NCBI RefSeq assembly: GCF_042429765.1
Contig: NZ_JBHLZU010000015.1
Location: forward strand, 124,001-188,000
Length of the DNA stretch: 64,000 bases
DNA from: Allokutzneria oryzae
Lineage (GTDB): Bacteria; Actinomycetota; Actinomycetes; Mycobacteriales; Pseudonocardiaceae
Direction: 5' to 3'
Shown: piece after piece, positions 17,033-25,451 of the stretch
Position numbering within the stretch: the first letter of the stretch is position 1
How the letters are laid out: every line of letters starts with the position of its first letter
Translations under genes and position numbers: made by a program
Notes under the pieces: model-generated
Told to the model about the DNA's origin: nothing
Database searches by the model: none
What the model saw: only the letters and a program-made list of their open reading frames with translations

Positions 17033-18458
17033 GATGACGACAGCTACTGCTGCCGGTATCGGCCGTGTGGTCCGGGTCAACGGCCCGGTCGTGGACGTTG
17101 AGTTCCCCCGCGACTCCGTGCCGGACCTGTTCAACGCCCTCAAGGTCGAGATCACCCACGAGGCGATGGCCAAGACCGTGACCCTGGAGGTCGCCAAGCA
17201 CCTCGGCGACAACCTGGTCCGGACGATCTCCATGCAGCCGCAGGACGGCCTCGTCCGCGGCACCGAGGTCCGCGACACCGGCAAGCCGATCTCCGTTCCG
17301 GTCGGTGACCTGGTCAAGGGCCACGTGTTCAACGCGCTCGGCGAGTGCATGGACCAGCCCGGCTACGGCGCCGACGCCGAGCACTGGGGCATCCACCGTA
17401 AGCCGCCGACCTTCGACCAGCTGGAGCCCCGCACCGAGGTGCTGGAGACCGGCCTCAAGGTCGTCGACCTGCTGACCCCGTACGTCAAGGGCGGCAAGAT
17501 CGGTCTGTTCGGTGGTGCCGGTGTCGGCAAGACGGTGCTCATCCAGGAGATGATCACCCGTATCGCCCGCAACTTCGGTGGTACCTCGGTCTTCGCCGGT
17601 GTCGGTGAGCGCACCCGTGAGGGCAACGACCTCATCGCGGAGCTGACCGAGTCCAACGTCATGAAGGACACCGCACTGGTGTTCGGGCAGATGGACGAGC
17701 CGCCGGGCACCCGTATGCGGGTCGCGCTGTCCGCGCTGACCATGGCGGAGTACTTCCGCGACGTCCAGAACCAGGACGTGCTGCTGTTCATCGACAACAT
17801 CTTCCGGTTCACCCAGGCCGGTTCCGAGGTCTCCACCCTGCTGGGCCGGATGCCGTCGGCCGTGGGTTACCAGCCGACGCTGGCCGACGAGATGGGTGAG
17901 CTGCAGGAGCGGATCACCTCCACCCGTGGTCGGTCGATCACCTCGATGCAGGCGATCTACGTCCCCGCGGACGACTACACCGACCCGGCCCCGGCGACCA
18001 CCTTCGCCCACCTGGACGCGACCACCGAGCTCTCCCGCGCGGTGTTCTCCAAGGGCATCTTCCCGGCGGTGGACCCGCTGGCCTCCAGCTCGACGATCCT
18101 GCACCCCTCGATCGTCGGCGACGAGCACTACCGCGTCGCCCAGGAGGTCATCCGGATCCTGCAGAAGTACAAGGACCTGCAGGACATCATCGCCATCCTC
18201 GGTATGGACGAGCTGTCCGAAGAGGACAAGGTGCTCGTCCAGCGCGCGCGTCGCATCGAGCGGTTCCTGTCGCAGAACATGTACGCGGCGGAGCAGTTCA
18301 CCGGCCAGGAGGGCTCCACGGTCCCGGTCAAGGAGACCGTCGAGGCGTTCGACCGCCTGACCAAGGGCGACTTCGACCACATGCCGGAGCAGGCGTTCTA
18401 CATGTGCGGCGGCGTCGACGACCTTGAGGCCAACTACAAGAAGCTCAGCGGCAAGTGA
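17025..18458 (+). CDS. atpD: F0F1 ATP synthase subunit beta
   Basis: The catalytic subunit, about 477 residues. It has the P-loop GGAGVGKT, the Glu-containing GERTREGNDL and the DELSEED-like lever motif DELSEEDK near the C-terminus. Two starts are possible: ATG 17025 (overlaps the atpG stop by 8 bases; AGGA 4 bases upstream) or ATG 17034. I list the longer. A strong terminator follows, and atpC is missing from the usual next position: it lies 2.1 kb further on, after two genes on the other strand. Confidence 0.96.
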   Translation: MSEMTTATAAGIGRVVRVNGPVVDVEFPRDSVPDLFNALKVEITHEAMAKTVTLEVAKHLGDNLVRTISMQPQDGLVRGTEVRDTGKPISVPVGDLVKGHVFNALGECMDQPGYGADAEHWGIHRKPPTFDQLEPRTEVLETGLKVVDLLTPYVKGGKIGLFGGAGVGKTVLIQEMITRIARNFGGTSVFAGVGERTREGNDLIAELTESNVMKDTALVFGQMDEPPGTRMRVALSALTMAEYFRDVQNQDVLLFIDNIFRFTQAGSEVSTLLGRMPSAVGYQPTLADEMGELQERITSTRGRSITSMQAIYVPADDYTDPAPATTFAHLDATTELSRAVFSKGIFPAVDPLASSSTILHPSIVGDEHYRVAQEVIRILQKYKDLQDIIAILGMDELSEEDKVLVQRARRIERFLSQNMYAAEQFTGQEGSTVPVKETVEAFDRLTKGDFDHMPEQAFYMCGGVDDLEANYKKLSGK

Positions 18459-18480
18459 GCTGAGGTTCTCGGCACGGCGT

Positions 18481-18516
18481 GAAGGCCGGGTCTCCCGTCA
18501 GGGAGGCCCGGCCTTC
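18481..18516 (+). terminator. terminator after atpD
   Basis: Arms 18481-18496 (GAAGGCCGGGTCTCCC) and 18501-18516 pair over 16 positions with one T-G wobble around a 4-nt loop, 22 bases after the atpD stop. Read from the other strand it could also end the sigma-factor operon. Confidence 0.8.
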
Positions 18517-18553
18517 GTCGTACCCGCGGTCGTTGTCGCGGTCGTTGTCGCTG

Positions 18554-19972
18554 TCACGGGGCCAGCCGCACGGTCTCCCGGTGACCTCCTGGCGGCATGA
18601 CGTGAACCTCGGTGGCGTTCGCCGGGATCACGGCCGCGTCCTCGTCCAGAGCGGTCCAGTCGCCCGAGCCCGTCCACCAGGACAAACTCGCGCCGGGGCT
18701 GCCGATCACCCAGCCGAGGTCGCCGGGCAGGCGGATCCTGATCGGCAGGGCACTGGTCTTGTCGAAGGTGGCGTGGACGACGGTGTCCGGCAGCGTCTTG
18801 TCCTCAGCGAGGTCTCCCGGGGCACCGCTGCCCACCACGGCGTAGGCGTGGCCGATGTCGCCGCCGCCGGTGATCCGTTCGCCGACGAGAACGTACTTGT
18901 TCCCAGGGAGCGGGAGGTGGATGCGCCATCCGCCAGTGACCTCGAAGTCGCGCTGGACGACCCGCACGTCCGTTCGCGCCGGATCGTCGAAGCCCGTGCG
19001 CTCCACTCCCCGGAACCATGCCTGCGTAGCGTTGTTGCCGAGCTTCTCCAGCGTCCAGTCCTTGTACGGCCAGGTCCGGTACGTGATCCCCTTGCCGTTG
19101 GCTTCCGGCTTGCCGCCGTTGGCCCAGAAGACGTCGTGCGGAGCCACGGCGACCTCCCAGAGCGGGGACGGCCCCCGCTTGTCCCCGTCGCCGATCAGGA
19201 CGACGTTGGACTCGTCGTAGCCCTTCTGCGGCAGTTGGGCGAGGGCCACCCCGTCCCGGTAGTCCAGTCGCTCGTACTTCCGTTCGACCTTGCCGCTCTC
19301 GTCGATGATCGGCGCGGTCGAGTAGGCCTTCGCGCGGCTGTTCTCCAGCACGAGCAGTGTCCGCTCGTCGGGGCCGAACGCGAACGCCTCGCGCCCGACG
19401 GGGCTCCCTGGCCCACCGGAGGTACTCGCGGCCAGGACGCGGAAGCGGTGCCCGCTGTACGCGTCCACGCCGACGAGGCCGATCGCCGTGAGCTCCCGCT
19501 CGGGGAACGGGCAGCCCTTGGCCTGGACGAGACGGGCGGCCTGCATGACGACCGCCGCCGCTCCGGCCGGGGTGTGACCCGCCCAGAACACACGGGGCTT
19601 GCCCTCCACCCGCGTGCACTGCTCGCCGGTGGTGCCGCCGCTGAGGTGGCTGCTCACCTCTGCGGTCCAGGTCTGGCCGACCCGCTGGAGGAACGCGGTG
19701 TCGTCGGCGAGGTCGCCGCCGGTCGGCGAGTGCATCCTGGAGTCGACGGCGGGCGGGAGCTGGTCGTCCGAGGCCAGCCAGGCCGGGGTGCTCGCGGTGA
19801 TGCCGCCGACGACGGCGGTGAAGACGGTGGCGGCGGTGACCACGCCGACGCGGCGGCGGAGCCGCCTGCGGCGCCCGCCCTTGAGCACGCGTTCCGCGAA
19901 GCCCTCCCGAGTGTCCACATCGGACACTGCATGGCGCAGGGAGCGTTCGAGCAGCTCGGTGTCCGGCGTCAT
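18554..19972 (-). CDS. membrane-anchored protein, probable anti-sigma partner
   Basis: The 472-residue protein has a short cytoplasmic N-terminus (MTPDTELLERSLRHAVSDVDTREGFAERVLKGGRRRRLRRR), one membrane helix at about residues 42-61 (VGVVTAATVFTAVVGGITAS) and a ~410-residue extracytoplasmic domain I cannot assign. Its start codon overlaps the stop of the ECF sigma gene (ATGA). That coupling and the single-helix topology suggest it restrains the sigma factor; no zinc-type anti-sigma HxxxCxxC motif is visible, so this is an inference. It lies antisense between atpD and atpC. Confidence 0.7.
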   Translation of the reverse strand: MTPDTELLERSLRHAVSDVDTREGFAERVLKGGRRRRLRRRVGVVTAATVFTAVVGGITASTPAWLASDDQLPPAVDSRMHSPTGGDLADDTAFLQRVGQTWTAEVSSHLSGGTTGEQCTRVEGKPRVFWAGHTPAGAAAVVMQAARLVQAKGCPFPERELTAIGLVGVDAYSGHRFRVLAASTSGGPGSPVGREAFAFGPDERTLLVLENSRAKAYSTAPIIDESGKVERKYERLDYRDGVALAQLPQKGYDESNVVLIGDGDKRGPSPLWEVAVAPHDVFWANGGKPEANGKGITYRTWPYKDWTLEKLGNNATQAWFRGVERTGFDDPARTDVRVVQRDFEVTGGWRIHLPLPGNKYVLVGERITGGGDIGHAYAVVGSGAPGDLAEDKTLPDTVVHATFDKTSALPIRIRLPGDLGWVIGSPGASLSWWTGSGDWTALDEDAAVIPANATEVHVMPPGGHRETVRLAP

Positions 19973-20484
19973 CGCAGGCCCTCCAGGAGTTCCGGCAGGT
20001 CAGGGGAGATCAGCTCGCGCAGCCGCGTGAGCCCTCGGGAGGTCTGGCTCTTCACCGTGCCCTTGCCGCAGCCGAGGGCGAGCGCCGTCTGTTCCTCGGT
20101 GTAGTCCTCGAAGAAGCGCAGCACGATGACGGTACGCATCTTCGGCGGCAGCTGGGCCAGGGCTCGCATCAGCTCGGAGCGGGCGATGACGCCGTCCTCC
20201 GGTCCCGGCTCGCTCGGCCCGAGGACGTCGTCCAAAGGTGCCTCGGCGACCCGCCGGGAGCGCGTGCGCCACCGGTTGGCCGCGGCGTTGGCCAGCGCCT
20301 TGCGCGCGTAGGGCTCCGGTGGTCCCTCGATGCGGCGCCAGCGGCAGAACATCCTCTCCAGGACGTCCTGGAGCAGGTCCTCCGCTGCGCCCCGGTCGCC
20401 CGCGCAGAGCAGGAACGAGGTCCTGAGCAGCGCGGGAGAGCGTTCGCGGACGAACTCCGCGAACGGCTCGTCGGTGCTAGTCAT
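19969..20484 (-). CDS. SigE-family ECF RNA polymerase sigma factor
   Basis: The 171-residue protein has sigma region 2 (residues ~12-75: FVRERSPALLRTSFLLCAGDRGAAEDLLQDVLERMFCRW) and region 4 (~105-160: LPPKMRTVIVLRFFEDYTEEQTALALGCGKGTVKSQTSRGL), the layout of the actinobacterial SigE-type ECF group. It would direct polymerase to a small regulon, probably including its own promoter. The downstream gene overlaps by 4 bases. It diverges from atpC across 113 bases. I see no ECF-type -35 AAC motif in that gap that I would defend. Confidence 0.88.
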   Translation of the reverse strand: MTSTDEPFAEFVRERSPALLRTSFLLCAGDRGAAEDLLQDVLERMFCRWRRIEGPPEPYARKALANAAANRWRTRSRRVAEAPLDDVLGPSEPGPEDGVIARSELMRALAQLPPKMRTVIVLRFFEDYTEEQTALALGCGKGTVKSQTSRGLTRLRELISPDLPELLEGLR

Positions 20485-20597
20485 ACAACCCTCGGGTCGG
20501 ATTGTCGGGCGGTCACCCGTGAGGACACCGGTCGGGTGGAAATGGTTGCCAGGCGACCGTCTAGACTGACCGGGACGAGCGTGTGAAGGAGATGCCA

Positions 20598-20963
20598 GTG
20601 GCTGAGATGTCCGTCCAGCTGGTCGCCGTTGAGCGCCGCCTGTGGTCCGGTACCGGCTCCATGGTTGTGGCCCAGACGACCGAGGGCGAGATCGGCATCC
20701 TGCCCGGTCACGAGCCCATGCTCGGCCAGCTGACCGAGGGTGGTGTCGTTCGGATCACCACCACCGACGACGAGGTCGTCACGGCCGCGGTGCACGGCGG
20801 CTTCCTGTCCGTGACCGGTGACGGGGTCAGTGTGCTCGCCGAGAGCGCCGAGCTGTCCCACGAGATCGACGTGGAGCGCGCGCGGGCGCGCCTGGACCAC
20901 GAGGACACCGATGCCAGGGCACGGGCGGCAGCCCGCCTGAAGGCGGCTGGGCAGTCGGCCTGA
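20598..20963 (+). CDS. atpC: F0F1 ATP synthase subunit epsilon
   Basis: The 121-residue product MAEMSVQLVAVERRLWSGTGS... has the beta-sandwich N-domain of epsilon (EIGILPGHEPMLGQL) and a short C-terminal helix (ERARARLDHEDTDARARAAARLK). GTG 20598 was chosen because AAGGAG lies 6 bases before it; a longer frame from 20583 would include that site. It is separated from atpD by a sigma-factor operon on the opposite strand and a terminator, so it needs its own promoter. That is unusual for a subunit needed one-to-one with the rest. Confidence 0.94.
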   Translation: MAEMSVQLVAVERRLWSGTGSMVVAQTTEGEIGILPGHEPMLGQLTEGGVVRITTTDDEVVTAAVHGGFLSVTGDGVSVLAESAELSHEIDVERARARLDHEDTDARARAAARLKAAGQSA

Positions 20964-20991
20964 CGCGCGGCTGAGCGAGTAGGGCCGGGCC

Positions 20992-21420
20992 ATGGGCATC
21001 ATCGAGATCCTTCTTCTGGTCCTGCTCGTGGCCGCGGCCACGATCGTGCTGGTGGTCTGGCGCCGCCTGCGCCTGCTCCGGCAGGGTGGCATCGACGTGG
21101 CCGTGCGCTACGCCGCCGACAAGGGCGGCCGCTGGCACATCGGCGTCGGCCGCTACCGGGGCGACGAGTTCACCTGGTTCCGCGCCCTCGGCCTGCGCTC
21201 CGGCCCCGACCAGGTCATCAGCCGGGTCGGCCTGGAGATCGACTCTCGGCGCGAGCCCACCGGCCCGGAGACCTACATGGTCCCGTCCGGCTCGACCGTC
21301 CTGCGCTGTCAGAGCGCCGACGGCGACTTCGAGCTCGCCATGCCACCCGGTGCGTTGACCGGTTTCCTGTCCTGGCTGGAGTCCACTCCGCCAGGACGTT
21401 CTGTTCCCTGGGCCTCCTGA
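20992..21420 (+). CDS. DUF2550 domain protein
   Basis: The 142-residue protein has an N-terminal membrane helix (IIEILLLVLLVAAATIVLVVW) and a soluble domain containing GRWHIGVGRYRGDEFTWFRALGL and ETYMVPSGSTVLRCQ. It matches the DUF2550 family that follows atpC in M. tuberculosis and many relatives. Its function is unknown; the conserved position suggests a link to the membrane or ATP synthase. It begins 28 bases after atpC and is probably co-transcribed. Confidence 0.88.
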   Translation: MGIIEILLLVLLVAAATIVLVVWRRLRLLRQGGIDVAVRYAADKGGRWHIGVGRYRGDEFTWFRALGLRSGPDQVISRVGLEIDSRREPTGPETYMVPSGSTVLRCQSADGDFELAMPPGALTGFLSWLESTPPGRSVPWAS

Positions 21421-21479
21421 CCTGGTGTCCCCCGAGCGCGATCGGTAGTCCGGTCGCGCTCTGTCGTCTCGGCCGGCAG

Positions 21480-22205
21480 CGCGCGGTGGGTTCCCCGAGC
21501 TCGCCCTGATGGCGAGCCCCCGTGCCAGGCGAGCGTGGTTCCGCAGCTGTGTCCAGGCCGTCGCCGAGCGTGACATCAGGGAGATGGCCAGGGTCAACGA
21601 GCCGGGCAGCATCACCTCGTTGCCGGTGCACCTCGCCTCGATCACCGCCCAGGAGCACAACGTCAGCAACACCTCCAGCAAGCTGGGGTTGCATCGTGCG
21701 ACGGTCACCCGCTACCTGGAGCTGCTCGAAGCCGTGTTCCTCATCCACCGGCTTCCTGCCTGGTCCAGGAACTTGGCCGCGCGGGTGGTGAAGCACCCCA
21801 AGCTGCACCTCACCGACACCGGGCTGGCCGCCTCGTTGCTGGGCGTCTCGCCCGAGTCCCTCGCCAAGCCCGTCGCCCCCGCTCGTGGAGACGGTCATCG
21901 TCAACGAGCTGGCCAAGCAGGCGACCTGGAGCGAGACCCAGGTTCGCCTGCACCTTTGGCGGGTCAGCGGGGGCGCGGAGGTCGACGTCGTCCTGGAACG
22001 GGACGACGGTCAGGTCGTCGGTGTCGAGGCGAAGGCCAGGGACACCGTCACCGCGGACGACTTCCGAGGGCTGGCGGCGTTGCGCGACCTGACGGGGGAC
22101 GAGTTCACCATGGGCGTCGTCTTCCCCACGGGAAGACAGGGCGCCATCAGCTTCGGGGACCGGCTCGTCTCACTTCCGGTATCAGTTCTCTGGCACTTGC
22201 CGTGA
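21480..22205 (+). pseudogene. remnant of an AAA ATPase with DUF4143 C-terminal domain
   Basis: Translated pieces match the C-terminal half of DUF4143 ATPases. GGFPELAL at about 21485 leads into RRAWFRSCVQAVAERDIREMARV and TVTRYLELLEAVFLIHRLPAWSRN in one frame. The frame breaks near 21876-21882 in a run of C. The continuation ETVIVNELAKQATWSE...EVDVVLERDDGQVVGVEAKA...DDFRGLAALRDL lies one frame over, up to 22205. The N-terminal ATPase domain with the P-loop is absent, so there is both a truncation at about 21480 and a frameshift. M. tuberculosis has an insertion sequence at the matching place between DUF2550 and the adenosyltransferase, so this gap seems to collect foreign DNA. Confidence 0.82.
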
Positions 22206-22223
22206 AAGGCTTTTCGAATCATC

Positions 22224-22502
22224 TCAAATGTTGGACTTCGCTGAGCGCAGCGCCTTGTACAACTGGGCGAATGTGTGTTGCTGCTCACGGTTGAACGGCA
22301 GCTGGTATCGGCTGCCGTCGTGCATGGTCAGGCTGAGGCGGCCACCACGGAGCATCCCGGCACCCTTCAGGGACAGCCGGGAGATGTCGCTGATGGACAG
22401 CGACAACCTGCTGGTGCCCAGCTCCTCCTTGGAGGTCGCGTTGGTGGGTTGGACCACGAGCAGCCGGCCATCGAAGTCGACCGAGATGCCTGTACCGTCC
22501 AC
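22224..22502 (-). CDS. small conserved-looking protein, possibly PH-like/DUF4429-type
   Basis: The 92-residue product MDGTGISVDFDGRLLVV... alternates beta-type segments (ISVDFDGRLLVVQPT, RLSLSISDISRLSLKG, RLSLTMHDGSRYQLPF) and ends in a helix (QQHTFAQLYKALRSA). This pattern resembles half of the PH-like DUF4429 fold, but I cannot assign it firmly. GTG 22502 is well supported by GAGGAG 8 bases upstream. The surrounding ~400 bases are less G+C-rich than the neighbours and next to a pseudogene, so recent acquisition is plausible. Confidence 0.65.
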   Translation of the reverse strand: MDGTGISVDFDGRLLVVQPTNATSKEELGTSRLSLSISDISRLSLKGAGMLRGGRLSLTMHDGSRYQLPFNREQQHTFAQLYKALRSAKSNI

Positions 22503-22632
22503 TACGCGTGCTCCTCACTCACGATTTTTTGGGCCGTTAGTGAGGATATGTAAGGGCTATTCGGGAATATGCGCCGAAAACGCACCACTGTTGATGTAAA
22601 TGCCCAAAGTCAGGTTCGGCGCGGTGAACCGT

Positions 22633-23232
22633 TCAGCCGTTGGCGCCGGGCTTCCAGAGGACGTCGCCGTCCGGGTTCGCCACGCGGGCGAGGATGAACA
22701 GCAGGTCCGACAGGCGGTTCAGGTACTTGGCGGCCAGGGGGTTGGTGCGCTCCGGGCCTCCGGAGTCCCCCGCCCCTTCGGCGGGGTCCTCGATCAGCGC
22801 CCACGCGTTGCGCTCCGCGCGGCGGGCGACCGTGCGGGCCTGGTGCAGCAGCGCCGCCGCCGGGGTGCCGCCGGGCAGGATGAACGACTCCAGCTTGCCG
22901 ACGCGCTCGTTGAACTCGTCGCACCAGCCTTCGAGGCGCTCCACGTAGGTCTCGGTGACCCGCAGCGGTGGGTAGGGCGGGTCCGGGACGATCGGCGTGC
23001 AGAGGTCCGCTCCGACGTCGAAGAGATCGTTCTGGACCGCCTTGAGGACCTCAGCGACGTCGGCGGCCGGGCCGCCCAGCGCGAGCGCGACGCCGATGAC
23101 CGAGTTGAGCTCGTCCACGTCGGCGTAGGCGGCGATCCTGGTGCTGGTCTTGGGCACCCGGGAGCCGTCACCGAGGGCGGTGGTGCCGTTGTCACCGACC
23201 CGCGTGTACACGCGGTTGATGCGGACAGACAT
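22633..23232 (-). CDS. PduO-type ATP:cob(I)alamin adenosyltransferase
   Basis: The enzyme makes adenosylcobalamin, the cofactor of mutases such as MeaA encoded 2.2 kb away. The 199-residue product has the PduO signatures YTRVGDNGTTALGDG (residues 9-23, ATP binding), VQNDLFDVGADL, RRAERNAW and KYLNRLSDLLFILAR. The ATG at 23232 gives MSVRINRVYTRVGD, the family start; the frame continues upstream without support. It diverges from murA across 56 bases, an arrangement also found in M. tuberculosis. Confidence 0.93.
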   Translation of the reverse strand: MSVRINRVYTRVGDNGTTALGDGSRVPKTSTRIAAYADVDELNSVIGVALALGGPAADVAEVLKAVQNDLFDVGADLCTPIVPDPPYPPLRVTETYVERLEGWCDEFNERVGKLESFILPGGTPAAALLHQARTVARRAERNAWALIEDPAEGAGDSGGPERTNPLAAKYLNRLSDLLFILARVANPDGDVLWKPGANG

Positions 23233-23288
23233 GGCAGCGACCCTACGGGTCACAAGACGATTTCGCTTGACCCATACGATGGCTAGTC

Positions 23289-24566
23289 GTGAGCGAGCAT
23301 TTCCGGGTCCAGGGTGGCGCACGCCTCGTCGGTGAGGTCTCCGTCGTCGGAGCGAAGAACAGCGTCCTGAAGCTGATGGCGGCGGCGCTGCTGGCCGAGG
23401 GCACGACAACACTGACCAACTGCCCGGAGATCCTGGACGTCCCGCTGATGGCGGACGTGCTGCGGGGTCTTGGCTGCGAGGTCTCCATCGACCACGACGA
23501 GGTCACCATCGTCTCGCCCGCGATGCCCAACCACCGCGCGGACTTCGCGTCGATGAGCAAGCTGCGCGCGTCGGTCTGCGTCCTCGGGCCGCTGGTCGCC
23601 CGCTGCCGCAAGGCCGTCGTCGCGCTGCCCGGTGGCGACGCCATCGGTTCGCGGCCGCTGGACATGCACCAGAACGGCCTGCGCCAGCTCGGCGCGACCA
23701 CCGGGATCGAGCACGGTTGTGTCGTCGCCGAGGCGGAGAACCTGACCGGCGCGCAGATCTGGCTGGACTTCCCCAGCGTCGGCGCGACCGAGAACATCCT
23801 GATGGCCGCCGTGCTGGCCGACGGGACCACCGTCATCGACAACGCCGCGCGCGAGCCGGAGATCATCGACATCTGCGTGATGCTCCAGCAGATGGGCGCG
23901 AAGATCGAGGGCGCGGGCACCTCGACGCTGACCGTGCACGGTGTGCAGTCGTTGCAGCCCACCGAGCACCGGGTCATCGGCGACCGCATCGTCGGCGCCA
24001 CCTGGGCGCTGGCCGCCGCCATGACGCGCGGCGACATCACGGTGCTGGGCGTCGACCCCGGCCACCTGAACCTGGTGCTGGAGAAGCTGCGCACGGCGGG
24101 CGCCGAGGTCACCACGGTCGAACAGCCGCGGCAGGGCTTCCGCGTGGTGATGGACGGGCGGCCCAAGGCCGTGGACTTCGTGACGCTGCCCTACCCCGGC
24201 TTCGCCACCGACAACCAGCCCTTCGCGGTCGCGCTCGCCGCCGTGGCCGAGGGCACCTCGATGATCACGGAGAACGTCTTCGAGGCCCGGTTCCGCTTCG
24301 TCGAGGAGATGATGCGGATGGGCGCCGACGCGCGCACCGACGGCCACCACTGCGTGGTCCGCGGCGTGGAGAAGCTCTCCGGCGCCCCGGTGTGGGCCTC
24401 CGACATCCGCGCGGGTGCGGGCCTGGTGCTCGCGGGTCTGTGCGCCGAGGGGGTCACCGAGGTGTGGGACGTCTTCCACATCGACCGCGGCTACCCGCAG
24501 TTCATCGAGAACCTCCAGCGGCTCGGCGCCGACGTGCAGCGGGTCTCCGCGCCGCCGGAGCGCTGA
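23289..24566 (+). CDS. murA: UDP-N-acetylglucosamine 1-carboxyvinyltransferase
   Basis: MurA adds enolpyruvate from PEP to UDP-GlcNAc, the first committed step of peptidoglycan synthesis, in the cytoplasm. The 425-residue product has the expected length and the start RVQGGARLVGEVSVVGAKNSVLKLMAA (Lys23-Asn24 in the active site). The usual active-site Cys is replaced by Asp117 in LPGGDAIGSRPLDMHQ, as in M. tuberculosis, a change known to give intrinsic fosfomycin resistance. GTG 23289 is the start. The next gene begins 7 bases after the stop. Confidence 0.96.
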   Translation: MSEHFRVQGGARLVGEVSVVGAKNSVLKLMAAALLAEGTTTLTNCPEILDVPLMADVLRGLGCEVSIDHDEVTIVSPAMPNHRADFASMSKLRASVCVLGPLVARCRKAVVALPGGDAIGSRPLDMHQNGLRQLGATTGIEHGCVVAEAENLTGAQIWLDFPSVGATENILMAAVLADGTTVIDNAAREPEIIDICVMLQQMGAKIEGAGTSTLTVHGVQSLQPTEHRVIGDRIVGATWALAAAMTRGDITVLGVDPGHLNLVLEKLRTAGAEVTTVEQPRQGFRVVMDGRPKAVDFVTLPYPGFATDNQPFAVALAAVAEGTSMITENVFEARFRFVEEMMRMGADARTDGHHCVVRGVEKLSGAPVWASDIRAGAGLVLAGLCAEGVTEVWDVFHIDRGYPQFIENLQRLGADVQRVSAPPER

Positions 24567-24573
24567 CGCCCCG

Positions 24574-25323
24574 ATGGCGCGCGTGCTGCTCCCGCTGCCG
24601 GACACCGACTTCGACGTGACCGAGGTGGCGGTGCCGTGGCACGTGCTCACCGAAGCGGGGCACGAGGTCGTCTTCGCCACCGAGCGGGCCGGGACCGTGG
24701 CCGCCGCCGACCGGCGGCTGCTGGACGGGGTGATCTTCGGTCAGCTCGGTGCGGAGCCCGAGCCCAAGCGGCTCTACCGCGAGATGACGCGGAGCCGGGG
24801 GTTCCGCGAGAGCACCGCGTGGGCGGAGGTCGTTCCCGCCGACTACGACGGCCTGCTGCTGCCGGGTGGGCACGCGCCGGGGATGCGGCAGTACCTCGCG
24901 TCGTCGTCGCTGCGCGCCAAGGTCGCGGAGTTCTGGAAGCTCGACCGGCCGGTCGGGGCGATCTGCCACGGCGTGCTCGTGCTGGCACGCACGATCGACC
25001 CCGGCACCGGCCGCAGTGTGCTGCACGGGCGGCGCACCACGTGTCTGCCGAAGTACATGGAGCGGACCGCCTACTTCCTCACCGCGTGGAAGCTCGGTCG
25101 CTACTACCGCACCTATCCGGCCTATGTGGAGGACGAGGTGCGCGCCGCGCTCGCGACGCCCGGCGACTTCGTCCGCGGCCCGCGAACCCTGTCCGCTCGC
25201 GGAACTGCGACGGACGACACATCGGCCTTCGTGGTCGAGGACGGACGCTATGTGTCGGCGCGCTGGCCGGGGGACGCGTACCTGTTCGCGAGGCGTTTTC
25301 GCGCTCTGCTCGACCGCCGCTGA
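24574..25323 (+). CDS. DJ-1/PfpI-family protein (class I glutamine amidotransferase-like)
   Basis: The 249-residue product has the DJ-1/PfpI fold: MARVLLPLPDTDFDVTE, LTEAGHEVVFAT, YDGLLLPGGHAPGMRQYL and the nucleophile elbow GAICHGVLVLART with its catalytic-type Cys-His. A C-terminal extension (KYMERTAYFLTAWKLGRYYRTYPAYVEDEV) contains conserved-looking aromatic residues. Members include deglycases, chaperones and proteases; the substrate cannot be told. ATG 24574 lies 7 bases after murA, so co-transcription is likely. A longer in-frame start inside murA is not supported. Confidence 0.85.
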   Translation: MARVLLPLPDTDFDVTEVAVPWHVLTEAGHEVVFATERAGTVAAADRRLLDGVIFGQLGAEPEPKRLYREMTRSRGFRESTAWAEVVPADYDGLLLPGGHAPGMRQYLASSSLRAKVAEFWKLDRPVGAICHGVLVLARTIDPGTGRSVLHGRRTTCLPKYMERTAYFLTAWKLGRYYRTYPAYVEDEVRAALATPGDFVRGPRTLSARGTATDDTSAFVVEDGRYVSARWPGDAYLFARRFRALLDRR

Positions 25324-25393
25324 GCGATTGACAGCCGGTCGATCACTGAACCGGTTCTGTTCATCCCTGTGAGTAATCGCACGTAGAGCGTTG

Positions 25394-25409
25394 GTTACTC
25401 GCCAGTACG
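25394..25409. promoter_or_regulatory. candidate operator upstream of meaA
   Basis: GTTACTCGCCAGTACG is an imperfect inverted repeat (TACT/AGTA) 42 bases before the meaA start. Closely similar 16-mers lie 33 bases before the aldehyde dehydrogenase at 51391 and 45 bases before the double 3-hydroxyacyl-CoA dehydrogenase at 58753. The shared site suggests one regulator of acyl-CoA metabolism, possibly TetR-like; this is an inference. Confidence 0.45.
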
Positions 25410-25451
25410 CTGAGGTTCGGCGAAATCCGAGGCCGCAGGCGGAGGTGGACA

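Noticed and set aside
25324..25451. Possible cobalamin riboswitch before meaA
   Set aside because: The 128-base gap lacks a recognisable B12-box and is too short for the full aptamer; the palindromic site explains more.
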